Source: Arthrobotrys musiformis (taxonomy: Eukaryota > Ascomycota > Orbiliomycetes > Orbiliales > Orbiliaceae). Taken from it: a stretch of DNA of 64,000 bases. Where the stretch lies: NCBI GenBank assembly GCA_036971715.1, contig JAVHJL010000001.1, forward strand, positions 5,192,304 to 5,256,303, written 5' to 3'. Under the pieces are notes generated by a model. The model searched no databases and was not told where the DNA came from. It worked only from the letters and a program-made list of their open reading frames with translations. The stretch's first letter is position 1. Each line of letters opens with the position of its first letter. This document shows, piece after piece, positions 24,484-37,023 of this stretch. Made by a program: the position numbers and the translations under genes.

Positions 24484-25660
24484 TTAAGCAATGCAGCGGA
24501 ACAGGTCGGTTCGTCCCCAAAGACGCTCATCATCGAATTGGCGTGTTTTGTAGTCGTAATCGACACACTGGAGAGAGATCATTTAGTAAGGTTTATTCAG
24601 TAGTGATAAGTAATTGAGCGGGGCTTTTTATTTGTCTTTTTTTGCTTACCTTCATGCCACCGCTTGGGCCTACATGCGGGCAATGAGCGTCGGGGCGGGT
24701 GAGAGTCAACACTATATGGATGGAACGGCAGACGACAGAGTCGCTCCAGACATCGGTGTAGCTACCAAATGGCTTGGCAGAGAGGCTTTCGATGCAATGA
24801 TCGATGCTATCATATTGGGCATTTTTGCCGTTACATCTTATAGCTTGAGCATTGCAAGTGGTCACGATCAACTCCCTCTGTGCGGCTGGGTCGTTGTAGT
24901 CAGTGGATGTAAGCTCCTCGATGAAGTGATCAACTTCGATCAGAGCGAGATCGTAGTTAACTACTTCGCCGCGTTCGTTGAATCTCCAGAATCCTGTTTG
25001 CTTGAGAATAGAGACGAGCTTGCCGTTGTCTGGACTCGATGCATTTACAACTTCTGCGTAGAGATATACTGTGCTAGCAGCAACCTCGGGGCACTCCGAG
25101 GAGAACTGCACAAGTTCGAATCGGGTAAATGCTGCCGAATTCTTATTGGAAATTGGAAGTGGGGGTAAGGCGAAGAAATATTCAATAGAGTCCTCAAAAT
25201 CCGTGAAGTTGCCAACTGGTGATATTCTACCACTCGCATGGTCTGCGAATAGACCATCTGGAACTGCAGATGCTCCGAATGTGATAATAGGGACTTGGTT
25301 GGGGAATATGGTTAGGTTGTAGATATGGTGAATGGTATTGAAGTTTCGGTCCCTATATGGATTGCTGCTTGGTGGGGCTGTATATACTGATGAGGCGGGT
25401 GTTGAGGTTGAAGAAGAAGAGGTTGACTCGAATGTCGTAGTGGGTGGTTCTGATGTTGAGCATTCTGTCGTCGTGAGAGTTTTGGTAACCGGGCTCGAAG
25501 TACTTGTACAAGGTGCCGTTGTAGCGCATGCGTTATTAGGGCATGAGGTTACGGTGACGACTTCCCATACAGTGCGAAGTGCCGCCGGTGCACCGGACGC
25601 CTGGTGGCATATAGCTAGTATATACCCGGCTTGTGCGATGTAACGATTGAGGTTCACCAT
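24484..25660 (-). CDS. Secreted protein with Ser/Thr linker and Cys-containing C-terminal domain
   Basis: Exons on the minus strand are 25660-24650 and 24567-24484 (intron 82 bp, GTAAGC..CCAG, phase 0), giving 364 residues. It begins with a signal peptide (to about residue 23), then a Ser/Thr-rich region (about 33-95) probably O-glycosylated, then a globular domain of about 250 residues with conserved-looking cysteines and the sequence HCPHVGPSGG near the C-terminus. The short last exon completes the tail with CVDYDY and a C-terminal cysteine. I recall similar secreted fungal proteins but no established function. Without the last exon the frame would run into non-conserved residues, which supports the splice. 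Confidence 0.8.
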
Positions 25661-27913
25661 CTTGGCGTCGATGGATGTCCAACTTCCAACCGAAGAAAGT
25701 GATTGATATCTGCAAGGGGTAGAGGAAAAAATGTATCCTATGCAATAGGAGGTTATCGATACCGATAAGCAGCGGAGAACTGGATATCGATGCGGAGCGA
25801 CGTGGAGGACCAGGTGGGTTTAAAAGGCGCTCGTATGAACCAATGCTCTCCAGACCTCCCTAGCTGGCCGAGAGAACCCGCTCGAAATATTCAATGCAAT
25901 GATGATACGGTGCTAAACGACGGGATCGTGATGCAACAAATGAAATTCGTAAAACAAAACAAAGGCACGGCAGCGATACGCCCAATCGTAGAGATGCCCT
26001 CAATCCGGTGGTTGGTATTTTTTTTCTTTAGCAGAAGAAGTTGGCTTCCCAGCTTGCCATGTGGCACGTTACGATGGTGGCAGCTCTATTATAAAAGAAA
26101 CGAATGGGTGTGAGACCGAAAAAAAAAGTCTGTGCCAGCGCATCATGGTGTTGAAGGTTGCTCTAGCCCCAAGCCTCATCGAGCAAGAAACTGGTCCCCA
26201 ATGCATCTTGCGCACGCACACGCCATGGGAAAAAAATATCTTTTTCGTCCCTTCGTCTTCGGGCGACATTGCTTTTTGTGGGTCCGAAGCTGCAAGCCAG
26301 TTCACAACGTGATGAGATGTCCTTGGACAGTACGTCAACGACGCCAGGTCTGGCATAGTCTTATGCAGGGTGCCCAAAAAAGGTTGCTTTTGACCAGCGC
26401 AGGTCCCACGAGCCCGGAAATTCAGGAGCCGACTCATCGAATCAAAGCGCGCAGGACGATGAGTTCGAGACTCGATATGTACTCCATTGTCGTCACCGAA
26501 CAATACAGTGTAGTACCTGTGCCTCTGGCGATGCTTCAAAGTTCTGCGTTTAATATAATTGAGATTAAATGGGTTGATGAGGATGACCGCTTTTCTCTTC
26601 ATGCGCGTCATCTGGCGGAGATCCTGTCTCGTATTTTGGCTCCTGTTTCTGTCAAACCAGCTCGCAGGACGCGATCAGAGCTTGGGTGGGGACCTGGGTG
26701 CATGGGTCCCTAGACTAACGCATTTCAGCCGAAGCTCCTCAAGCTTGTCACCCCCCAGACTAGTTTGTCATGTTCCCAAAAAGAGAGCTTCGAAGCCCGA
26801 AGGTGAGACTCAGGGTCGTATCACGATGATTGAACTTCAATCTGGAGATTCGAATGGACCTGGGTCCGTAATTGATGGAGAGGAACTCGACGGATATGCT
26901 CTTGGCTGGGATCCGAAGCTGTGACAAGAACGGCCAATGCTTGTGGCCCCTTTGACCTTCTTCTTTAGCCCTAATCTACCTGCGAAGGTGCACTCTCAGG
27001 AGGCTCGGAACCTATGTTTGGCGTTTTATTAATATACCTCAGCCAGGGATTTGTCGATGGGATATACTTCACAGAACATGTATATTGGAGGTGGTTGGGA
27101 TGCAATATGCATATGCTCAATGCAAACATCAAGGCCGAAAGGAACAATACAACACCCACAACACACCTAATTCCGTACTAAGCCACAACACGTGGACTGT
27201 GAGACCGCCCTCCAGTTGAGTGTCGTGTAGTCTCGGGGAAGCCTCGTGATCCCGTAACCCGTCTCTCTAGCCATTTGGTACCAATATCCGTCCCACTTAT
27301 TAACATATCGCTAGCGATACTATATGGGCCCCAGCAAGCAGAGCGCCTTTGAGTTAGGAGACCAATATCAATACCCAGGTACTACATCTCCGAGCTCTGC
27401 GCGAGCGTTGCGACATGGTTAAGACCTTGTCGTGTGGGATATATATATATGCGGCGTACCCAGTTAAACGAAAGATCGCACCCGTATTTTACAGTTTAAG
27501 TCCGATTAAATACCTGACAAATTAATTTATGGGGAGGATATCTTGATCCTTCAACTTCGCCGTTCTTGTGATCGATATCTAACTTTGAAACTTTGCAATT
27601 TGTTTAAGTTTTGCGTTAAGGTTGTGACTTAAGGTTGTTACTATTTGTGCTGAAAGCTCGGTTGCAATCGTAAGGAGAGACATTTTAGAGCGCTTACTGA
27701 AAATTATACGGGTAAAGACACTTGTGGGGTATAGTTGATGCTTTAAAAAAATAGCCTAGGTATACAGCGCTTACTATTTGCCGAGCGGTCATTATATCCC
27801 AATATAGCACTAGCTATCGCGGATACGTTGTTTCTATCTACCAACAGATTCAGGAACCAGCTTTTCGAGAAAGCATCGGCACAGTTCAATCTTGTCAAAA
27901 GTTATGTGCTAAA
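25661..27913. other. Intergenic, no supported gene
   Basis: Open frames of up to 193 codons at 26069-26713 occur on both strands, but neither shows a domain or family resemblance. From about 27470 the DNA becomes AT-rich. The last bases are the 3' flank of the oxidoreductase gene. Confidence 0.5.
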
Positions 27914-30042
27914 TTAATACAGAGTGCAGAGAGTCCCGTTGACTTCAACAAGTCGTTCGCTACCAACGCAGTTGACACAATAGAATACGTTGTGAGGGTC
28001 GTATTTTGCTTTGAGGGTGAAAAGTCTAGAATAGTTTTCACCCCAATAGGTCGACTGCCAAAACTTTGAACCGATAAAGGTCTAAAATTTGCCAGGTCGA
28101 TTCATCATGTTAGTGTTTTGAAGGAAACTTCAGAAGTCGAAATTGAATTAGGGTTGGGATATATGACGTGCCTCACTGAGATATGCGCCGCTGTTTGGAG
28201 ATAGCTGTCGCCATGCATACTCTAGAACGTCCCTTGCTACTTTTGTTTGTTCCACCCTGCCGGTTCCATTGTTCTCGAAACCCGTACTCGCGACTAGCCG
28301 TCATTATTAGAAAGGGGTTACCCGTGCCACCGGGAAGGGTTCGCTGTGCCTTTAACGTACTTATGTGCGAGTATGTTTCTCGCCATGCAGGATTTAGTGC
28401 CATACTAGTATTTCTATACTGATCCACACCTGGACCGGCGACGATGTGGCCTAGTAATATCCCAGTCGTCTCGAAATTTAGTTTGAGGGTATCATGAAGC
28501 AGCGGGACATTCTCGGTTAGTGAACGGCGCGTAAGCAATCTGCTGGCGAGTATCGGCGCTCCCTGTGTGACCCCGTAGTCCAGAAAATTACCTTTGAAGT
28601 ATTTATAAAAAGATGGATATGTTTGACTGAAGGCGCCGAGGGTAATGTTTCTCCCGTAATCTGTGGATAATTTAGTCAAGACTGGCGCCACGAGTTTTCC
28701 TGACTTTTCGTCCGTTCCATTTAGCATGTACAATATCGCGGCGAATGCAGGGCTTTTGCTGCCGCCGGCGAGGTCAGTACTATTCACGATGAAATAGTAA
28801 CCCATAAGTCCTCCGTCGTTTAACCTGGGGATTTGCGTATGTATGTATGTTATCGCATTGTGAAATATTTCTCTTGGTGTGTCTATTTTGGTGAGGTTGA
28901 AGAAAATAGTTTGTGTGTACCAAGGCTGCGAAGGAAATAGTTTTACGGTAGCTGATGTGACGACGCCAAATGTACTTGGCCCCCCCTTTCGCATTGATGC
29001 AAGTCAGCCCTCATACCCAATGGAAGGATTGTCAAAAGAACGGCTACCATACTCCTCTCAAGGCCCAGTATACATCCTGATTTTGGTAATCATTTGCGGT
29101 AATATATTCCCCGCTAGGGAGGACAACTTTCATCTCAAGGACCTGGTCCACAGCCATGCCGTAAACAGAACTTAGCGGAGAGTGTCCTCCGCCTATCCCC
29201 AGATAAATTGTGAGTCAAAGTACATGCGATAGGGATGCAGAGTTTCGGGAGGTGCACAAAACCTTGAAGATATCCACCAATGCAGCTGACCGTACTGGCA
29301 CCTCCTCCAACTATGAGCCTATCGCGCTCGTCAACAAGCCGATACATATCCTGCCACTGCATCCCAGGCGATATAGTGACAGCATCATATCCTCTCGTGT
29401 TTTTGGCACAGCCTTTAGGCTTGAATTCGTTATGGAATTGCGCCCCTTGCCAGTAATGGGTGTATATCGACAATGTATGAGCTCCTGTAGATCTTTAACG
29501 TATTAGCTGTCAGCTGGGTGTTTTAACTCATATGCGGACACCAGGTCGAAGAATATTTACCTTCCAAGAAATTCGTGGCCCGTTGTTTTGACAATCAATC
29601 GAATGTTGTGCTCTCTTGAAAAGTTGACCCCAGCTTGTACAGCTTCAACGTTGGTCGCATTGATCACGTAGGATGGGTACCACCCAATTCCATTGCATGT
29701 GGAATTTGTTGACTGTGCGTCGTTAGTTGGAGGGCACGGATCTCCAGCATACCCTGGAAAGTCAATCATATAGGGGTTTTTGGCGATCAGATCGCTGGAC
29801 TGATAGACTGTTGTGATTGCTTCGCACGCTGTTTTGTTGTAAAGTTCTCCTCGATAATACGATATTCCCGGCGGCGTAGTTTTGATAAGATGTCCTTTTA
29901 CCGTTTCATTCAATCGGTTCCAATCATCCAGAGATGGCCAACAGGAATCTGAGGGTCCGCACTTGCAGGATTGTTGCAAGGAACAGGTAGCGAGAAGCGG
30001 AAAGCTAACCGCGGCGAAGAGAAGATTGTATTTTCTCATCAT
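27914..30042 (-). CDS. Secreted FAD-linked oxidoreductase (berberine-bridge-enzyme type)
   Basis: Six exons on the minus strand keep frame: 30042-29561, 29492-29263, 29192-29053, 28985-28361, 28293-28172, 28081-27914; product 588 residues. It has a signal peptide, a PCMH-type FAD-binding domain (TTGHEFLGR and TGAHTLSI across the first splice, GGYLQGGGHSPLSS across the second, ALRGGGPSTFGVVTSATV across the third), and the C-terminal BBE segment (NYSRLFTLKAKYDP). Such enzymes oxidise alcohols, sugars or alkaloid-like intermediates with O2. Introns are 66-90 bp. The fifth appears to be a GC-AG intron (donor GAG|GCACGT); it is the only junction found that keeps the BBE region in register. If a naive gene model ends at 28173, it would lose the last 56 residues. 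The substrate is unknown. Confidence 0.87.
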
Positions 30043-31290
30043 ATTTGATAGGATACTGGTCTTTGTAGCTATTAGTCTTGTATCTATATGGTGTATTGTA
30101 TATATTCTGAATGTTAGGTCTATGGGGGTCCAAACATTCTTACGTATTTATAGAGCCACCGTGGATAGTAACATGTTTTTGGTCTCAAACTAAATTCACA
30201 TTTTTATCGATTTGAGCGATCGCCCCCGGTATGCGCATGCATTTTGACTTACGCCGCCTTGCGTCGGGATGACGGATCATTGCTTCATATGCCAAAAACT
30301 TGGTTGACGGGTTCCGAAATCTGTTGTGTAAAGAGCCTAGTACTTCGCCTTATAACGTTATTGACCGCTAGGCTGCTCAACGACTGATGCTACTCAAAAG
30401 ACCACAACGTTAACGTATATATACGTACGCGTTGAGGAACTGCGATCTTGGACGAATCGGGATCTGAAAAAAGCTTGACCAGTTTAAAATCCTAGTAAGT
30501 GCCGGATTGGCATTAGGGTGTTTCTTGGCTTTATTGGTTTGGAGGACTGGGAAGCGGTCCCTCGCTTCTTTTGATCGGTATGGATGGTAATATTCCGACG
30601 ATGACACGCAAGGCTGCGATGCTCGATCAGGGGTGACCCCACGTAGTGGTTGACCTGGTTTTGACCTTAATTTATCATATTTAGATAGAAGTTCCAATAT
30701 CTTAGAATCCTATTACCCCGTTTCTTTTTTTTTAAAAAAAAAAATTCTCAGCGTTCTAAATGAATAATTCTGGTGCTCTGGATACGAAACAAGAAAGTAT
30801 CGGAATGTGATGTGCTCTGCACCGCCATAACTAGCTGCGGCGGGTGTGGCTTAACTATATTCTGGGGAACCATTGCTTTGCCTCGTCTCGTCGCCACACT
30901 CCTCAACTTGTGCTTTGCTACGGAAAGGTTAGTTGTATCGCTGAAGAACCCACCGCGCTACTCTGATTCCCGGACTAATATGTCCAGAAGTCTTAGTTAT
31001 GACATGTTGCAGTCCTTGGAGATCCTGTGTTACCTCGGAAGTAGATTATTCGAAACATAAATGATATCCCCCAGACTAAATGATATCATCAATGATGAAA
31101 TGTGTGTTTGTTCTAACTCGAAGGCTGGTAATACTATTTGAATAATATACAAGAGAAGAAGAAGTTGACATGCCAATTGTTGAGAACGGAAGAAGGGTTT
31201 ATTAATCATTACGGCTCGGGGTGTCGGGACGCCCGACGACCCTTGACGCGACGCAGGCTACAAGGGGTCTAGGAGTTGCGAAGTGTAACT
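30043..31290. other. Intergenic, no supported gene
   Basis: Promoter of the FAD oxidoreductase on the left and the 3' flank of the GH43 gene on the right. No recognisable coding in either strand; a short T-run/A-run pair lies at about 30725-30743. Confidence 0.5.
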
Positions 31291-33251
31291 TCATGCGAGA
31301 GCAATCGAAAACTCATCGACTTTGACGCTCCCTCCGAGACTCGCCGTGGCGTAGTTGAAGATACCAAACCGATACCCAATGAAATATTGCCAATCGTTCT
31401 TCAACACTAACCCACCACCGAGGTTACTAAAGTTTGAGCCATCAGTGGAATAGCTAAAAGCAGCTGTTCTCGTCCCTCCGGGTCTGATATCGGCTCTAAT
31501 CCGAAGCCAAACTTTGGTACCAGATATCGCTGCGCCAGCTCCTTCGGACCCCGTGGATGCGGTGTTCCAATTTGAATCCATATCTATCCCGGTGACAAAA
31601 GAGATTCGGGTTGCTGTTCCGGTCTTGGAAATTCCGATCCAGGCTGATTGGTCACGGAACATTGCGAAACCGGCCCGATCGCCATCCTTCATGCTGCCGT
31701 AGTTGAGGACGATAGTTCCGATAGAGATTGGACCTAGTATTCTGTGAGTTAGGGTGTTGCGCGCTGCATATAGGTCTGATGTAACGGTGGCGGTGTATAG
31801 AGTTAGGCCATTGTTGACACTGTATTTTGATGTATCTGGGTTATGATTCCATTCCCATTCAGGACCCAAGGAAGTTCCAGCAAAGGTATCGGTTCCGTAT
31901 GGCGCCTTGAGCGGTCGTTTTGTGACTGGATATGGATAAGATGAACCCCAACCTCCACTGACAGTATTTACTGTTGGATATCCGTCACTGCCCCAAGTGA
32001 TCGGGGCTAGCACTGGCATTCGTCCACCGGGATAAGCGTCAATGAACGCCATGTAGTACCATTGCCCTGAGGGAGTTGAGACCATGCCGCCCTGGTGGGG
32101 GATTCCTGCGCCTGATACGGGCGGGGTCATATCTTTCAACAAGCGGCGCTCGGTGTATGGACCCCAAGGACTGCTTGCCTTTAGGACCCACTGCTCATTT
32201 GCTGGTTTGGTAAGGAAAATAATGTAGTTTCCGTTGATCTTATAGAATCTGGCCCCTTCGATGTACCCTATACTAGAGGGCGAAGTCCACACAGCCCTCG
32301 TTTCCGCTTGTCCCAGACCATCGGATGTCAATCTGGCGACGTTAATAGTAGAACTTCCGTACGCCACATACATTGTGTCGTCGTCGTCTATCAAAAGCCC
32401 TGCATCGTAGTAGCAAGTATTTATAGTCGACCTCTTGCTCCATGGGCCTTCTGGGTTTGTAGCAGTGTACATGTATGTTTTTCCAAATTCAATACACCCG
32501 CCCCAATAAAATATTCCCGTAGACTTTCTATATCCAAAGAGGCTGGCCCATATACCCTTAACGTAAGCTCTTTCTCCGTTCGCGAGATTGTATTTTGACG
32601 CCCAGTCCAAAGTCGGAACTGAATGCCCGATATATTCCCAGTTTACTAGATCATAAGATCGCAAGACCGGGGCGCCGGGTGAGTATGCCATTGTGCTGGC
32701 TGAATAGTAGTAGACATCTCCAACACGGATGACTTCTAGATCTGCGAGGTCGTTCCAGAGAACAGGGTTGTTAAAAGTGCTTCCGCTACCATTTCCTGAC
32801 CACGAAGAGGATGTCGTTTGGACTGCCGTAGTGGTCTTAGTCATCCCCCCTGCTGGGGTTGTAGTTGTAGTTGTGCCCACAGTCGTGGTTCCACCAGCGC
32901 CTTCAAGGCATTGCGAATAATACTTCATTTATGAATTTACAAAATTAATATATTTTTGTATTTTACACCGTCTTGTGAATTACCAGCTGCATTCGCTGGA
33001 ACTTACCGCATTGGAATAAACGCAGGTCCACCCCGAAACACATGTGGTAGCACCAGTCCATCCTTGCCTGAGCCCCGAATAGTTAGATATATCGCCCGCA
33101 AATTTAAAAGATAATAAAAAAAAATGAAGGAGCTTATGTACCCCCCACACTGTGCCCATGGCTGAGCTTGCGCGTGTACTCTGGCCAACTGTAGTACAAG
33201 CAGAATGGCGTAAGGCAGAAAAGCCTGTCCTCTAAGAGTGCTTAGATGCAT
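31291..33251 (-). CDS. Secreted CBM1-linked GH43 glycoside hydrolase (beta-xylosidase/arabinofuranosidase type)
   Basis: Degrades hemicellulose side chains or xylo-oligomers outside the cell. Exons on the minus strand are 33251-33142, 33067-33007 and 32922-31291; introns are 74 and 84 bp; product 600 residues. Order: signal peptide, fungal cellulose-binding module CBM1 (about residues 31-63, WAQCGG then GWTGATTC then YYSQCL, reassembled by splicing), Thr/Gly/Ser linker, GH43 five-blade propeller, and a C-terminal beta-sandwich (about residues 400-600). Likely catalytic residues are the Asp of DLADLEV (about 118), the pKa-setting Asp of YYDAGLL and the acid Glu of YIEGARFY. Exact specificity cannot be read from sequence. 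The CBM suggests action on plant cell walls. Confidence 0.92.
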
Positions 33252-35307
33252 CTCACGAACTAAGACTGAAATATCCTGAACTATAAGAGTTCTAACCGAT
33301 GCTCAAAAATTTGTGAATGGTAGCCTCCATTCGAATTGCTTGTGTCAAGTATGCGCTGTGGACTACTCATACTTATACAAATCCTGCGTAAGAGTCCGAG
33401 GTTCAAAGGCTTCGGCCCCTTTCTTGTCATAGCATTGGGTCAGATGGTTTGAACCAACGACAGTGGGGGATGTCGGCGACTTTTCCCGATGCCCCGAAAA
33501 CCACATTTTCGACTGACCGTACGTACCATGGTACCGTGTATATTAGCACTGAAGTACTTTGGACACTCTGCTAGCTTGTTCGATGTTCGATTGACTTCAA
33601 CACATTGCACCACAAAATATTTAAAATCCAACGTTGTCATTTCAAAGAGCTCAAGAAGATTTTGGTAAGCTCGCACTCTGGTGGTCTGGGTCTTCGGCCA
33701 GCTCTGGTATACGAGACAAGTAAGCTCGATTTTAAACTAGGGTATCTTTTCGGTCCCATGGACGCCGAGTCTATTCCTAGATTTGCGCAAGGCAGACTGC
33801 CTCTATATTAAGAGGTAACTAGAGTCTTGATTGATGGATTTTCTATGCCGATGAATCTTGCATGCCGTTTCGCGAATTCGGCTAAACACGAAGCACCCGA
33901 TATGCCTAGTTTCGCAAAGGCGGGTGGGATTTCCATGGTATGTATTATCACGCTAGTTTTTGTTTCGTACAGACAAACCTGGGGGATTTTAGTTCGCTCC
34001 TGACTATCCTGGTACCACATTAATTCGAAATACTGACGCTGAAGTAGTCTCGTACCGACTGCGTAAAATAGGATCGTTTTGAAGTCATCAACATTGTTGA
34101 CATCCTCTATTTCGTAGTCTAACAATGCCTAGTATCCCTCTTGCACTGCATTATGTGAGTCAGTCTCATAGCTAATATGTGTGGGTTGAGAACTTCGTTT
34201 ATATATCAGTTGTTGTTATCTATATCCTCCCTTAAAACCGCTCTATCCTTCCTCGCCTTTTTGGGAGTTATATCTACGGACAGGGCGTTATTCATATTGG
34301 TGTCACGACTTTTCTGACCTTTCATACAAAAGTTTCGAGATTATTCCAGGAAAATCTGTTGTTTCGAGTTATTCCAATTGAGGAACACATCAATGGCAGA
34401 ATTATATTTATACATTTGTGATTTTTCCTGTATATACTTTTTTAAAGACAAAAATGTAAACCAAAGACACAAACAAAATCATTCTTTAGAAATTTTCATA
34501 AAAAACAAAATAGAATACTGGTTCTATTAACAAGCCAATTCCATTTATTTTAATCATCCCACAAAGCCATATATCATATAAATCCATTACAGTTTCTTAA
34601 GAAAAATACCTACAAATATATATATTACTATATCTTTATTATTAAAGATAAATTGTATTTTTTTATTTTATTTGCTGCTTCTTGCATATGCGAATTTCCT
34701 GAAGGTAGTAGCCTTCAAACGTCTGTGGAAACTGAGACGGTTGTATGCCGTAGTTGGCATTGGCCCAACAATCCTTAGCTAGTTAAAAAGGAAATTCCTG
34801 TTGTGCGGATATTGGAAAACCTGGTCTCGTACCTAAACCGCCAAGGGAAGGATAACCTGCAAGTATATTATCTAACCTTCGAACACTAACTGAGAATATA
34901 CTGGGTTGTCTTAAGCATTTTCATAGTAGACTTCCTAATATAAAAAAATTGCTATTATTAAGATGGGAAATATGATCGTTTTTTTGGTCGTAAACTAAAT
35001 TTGTAAATATGTCGTGCCAATATTATGCGTTTGAAAGAAAAGAGTTTCTTCCCTTTCTTCTACGGTGACGGTCAGCTGGTAGGAGACACTAGGTCAACGC
35101 CAAGTATCGAGTTCTCAACCGTAGGAGTTTGGGAGATGCTTTGCAAGCCTGGCCCTCTGATGAGTCGAGGTAAAGGAATCAGACACAACATCAGTGATAT
35201 GAACGCGCGATCAAAGGTACTTGAGCCTCACCTAATAAGCATCTTTCTCGTCAGGCTGTTTCATACTTCCAACCACATTAGAGAGGTACAGGTTTTCGAG
35301 GAGAAAT
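33252..35307. other. Intergenic with AT-rich block; one weak frame
   Basis: A 105-codon minus frame at 33808-34125 has protein-like composition but no recognised family; I do not call it a gene. From about 34300 to 34700 base composition shifts strongly to A/T, unlike the flanks. One inverted copy of the GGTACGAGACCAG-type motif is at about 34821-34834. Confidence 0.5.
34300..34700. repeat. AT-rich block, possible decayed repeat
   Basis: About 400 bases of A/T-rich DNA with many A and T runs and TATATA strings, bordered by DNA of near-balanced composition. In filamentous ascomycetes this can mark a repeat mutated by RIP, but no recognisable transposon protein remains, so the origin is unknown. 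Confidence 0.45.
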
Positions 35308-35319
35308 AACGGGCGAGTA

Positions 35320-36603
35320 ATGTTGTATCTTGACGGCGTCCTGCGCGGCTTTAAGCGTCTTAACAGTGGTGAAACATACGAAGCCACGGCATTCATTACA
35401 TTCGAGGACGGGAAAATCTACCGATTACAGCTGGACGGCCTATTCATACAGGATCTTGAATGGCGGCTGATCAGCGCCGGGGATAAAAAGGTTACGGAAT
35501 CTGCGATCATCATACCAAAACTACCCCAAGATTTCATAGAGGAGGATATACTAGCTGCAGCAAATTGAGGCCACCGCATTAGTCGCTGGAATTCTAAAGC
35601 TTTCCTCAGACGAACTGAGCTACGTCAAGGCCGAAAAAGGTCGCTTTATAGACGTCGATTTCGACGATGTCAGTTTTTCTGCTGTCGAACGGCTCCTAGG
35701 CTACGGGGAACAAAAAAATTCCACGAAGGGTGACATAGACTTAATTGGCTTCTTCAAGCTGGGAGATCTCGCTGGCGGGAAAGTGGGGCGGAGATTGCTG
35801 GTACTAGAAAGGTCGAGCTACTAGCCCAGGCTTTTGGTGTTCCCACGGCGAAAGCAAGAGAGATCTTCGAAACAGAGGCCGTCACGAGCGAGAAGAGTAT
35901 AAATGAACTGCCTGGAACTGAATCCGAGGAAAATTTCTTCTGGGGCAAAAAAATGACATTAAGGACTCTTCTTCGGAACCAAAGGCAGTTATCAGTGCTA
36001 CTACGGCTACAGCAATGGGGTGTGAATCTTCGGACTATAAAAGATGCCGCCTTTCTTTCAGAGGAAAATAAATATAGTTTGGCCGGTGATCTCAAAACTA
36101 GATATGATTTTCGGACTGGGGGGCCTACTTGGATAGCCTCCGCTGGAGCCAGCGTGTACGACGTCCTCCGTGCAAACTGTCGCACAGTTTTAAATTCCTA
36201 CCTCCTCCAGCAACTAGAGCTCCAGAGCCAAGGCGTTCATGATGCGGACGGATTGTTCGAGTACTTCCTCATTGATACGCAAATAGGGCCAGAGTTGCAA
36301 ACATCGCGTATCAGGCAGGCGGTTTCTACAATCCAATTCTTTGTCCAAATATGTTTACGCGCCTTAGAAACATCTAGGGGTGTCCCTACTAGCGTTATAG
36401 ACACAAGCTGGTGGGATTGGGTGCGTAAATACAACATTTGGGGGGCAAATCGGCGAGTATTCCCGTATCCAGAGAACTGGATTGATCCAACTTTGCGAGA
36501 CAAAAAAACTGAGCTATCGCCTCCTATAATTTCTAATCGGGATGAAAATGACATTGTAGGGAAGATTTCTCCGGACAAGTGGGTTTACAGTCAAGGGGTA
36601 TAA
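35320..36603 (+). pseudogene. Broken fragment related to Tc-toxin A subunits (fungal Tc-like)
   Basis: Three stretches in different frames resemble consecutive parts of the TcA family: 35320-35568 (beta-rich part), about 35566-35820 in a second frame, and about 35790-36603 in a third, the longest. The last one contains the WWDW and YPENW positions that mark the linker region of TcA proteins, then ends shortly afterwards, where family members continue for many hundreds of residues. The N-terminal region of the family is also missing. At least two frame changes, plus truncation at both ends, make a functional product unlikely. TcA-like genes are known in some fungi as well as bacteria; neighbours here are fungal and the fragment contains no foreign flanks I can see. 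Described only as a remnant. Confidence 0.72.
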
Positions 36604-37023
36604 TTATCGGGATGGAAGAGGAAGGTCAATGCGAAGGTGGCAAAACCGGAGATACGGCTAACATATGTCCATAAAATCAATTCAATATTCGAATTATATC
36701 ATTTTATTGCCTACCGATTCTTCCAGCCTCCTCCATCGGCGGCGGGCCGATCTTGTGTTGGTGACTCTTGTATGGTGTTGAGTTGCTACTGTTGGATTTT
36801 GGCTATCTATTTTTATAAATTCATTGCAACAAAGAGTCGGAGCCCGCGGAGGTTGTCATGATGTCATCGGGCCGAACGGCGAGTGTAACCGGCCATATGT
36901 TGTCCGACCCGTGATATTATCTTTGCACCCGAGGGGTCCCGAGTCATTGGCATCTCATTCAATTTACGAAGGCCCCCAATCCTGTTTCCTCCAAACGCGG
37001 CCCGAAATCAACAAACGTCGAGG
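36604..37023. other. Intergenic upstream of NADH dehydrogenase
   Basis: No supported gene; contains the likely promoter and leader of the downstream oxidoreductase. Confidence 0.5.

Noticed and set aside
26069..26713. Long opposite-strand frames of 180 and 193 codons
   Set aside because: Both are open by chance across the same DNA; neither has a domain, signal peptide or plausible composition.
29135..29262. Plain read-through of FAD oxidoreductase exon 2 past GGYLQ
   Set aside because: The read-through residues are not family-like, while splicing at 29262-29193 gives the conserved GGGHSPLSS.
33808..34125. 105-codon minus-strand frame
   Set aside because: Composition is protein-like, but there is no recognised domain and it lies between relics; too weak to call.
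35320..36603. Bacterial contamination as source of the Tc-like fragment
   Set aside because: It is flanked on both sides by spliced fungal genes in continuous sequence, and Tc-like genes are known in fungi.
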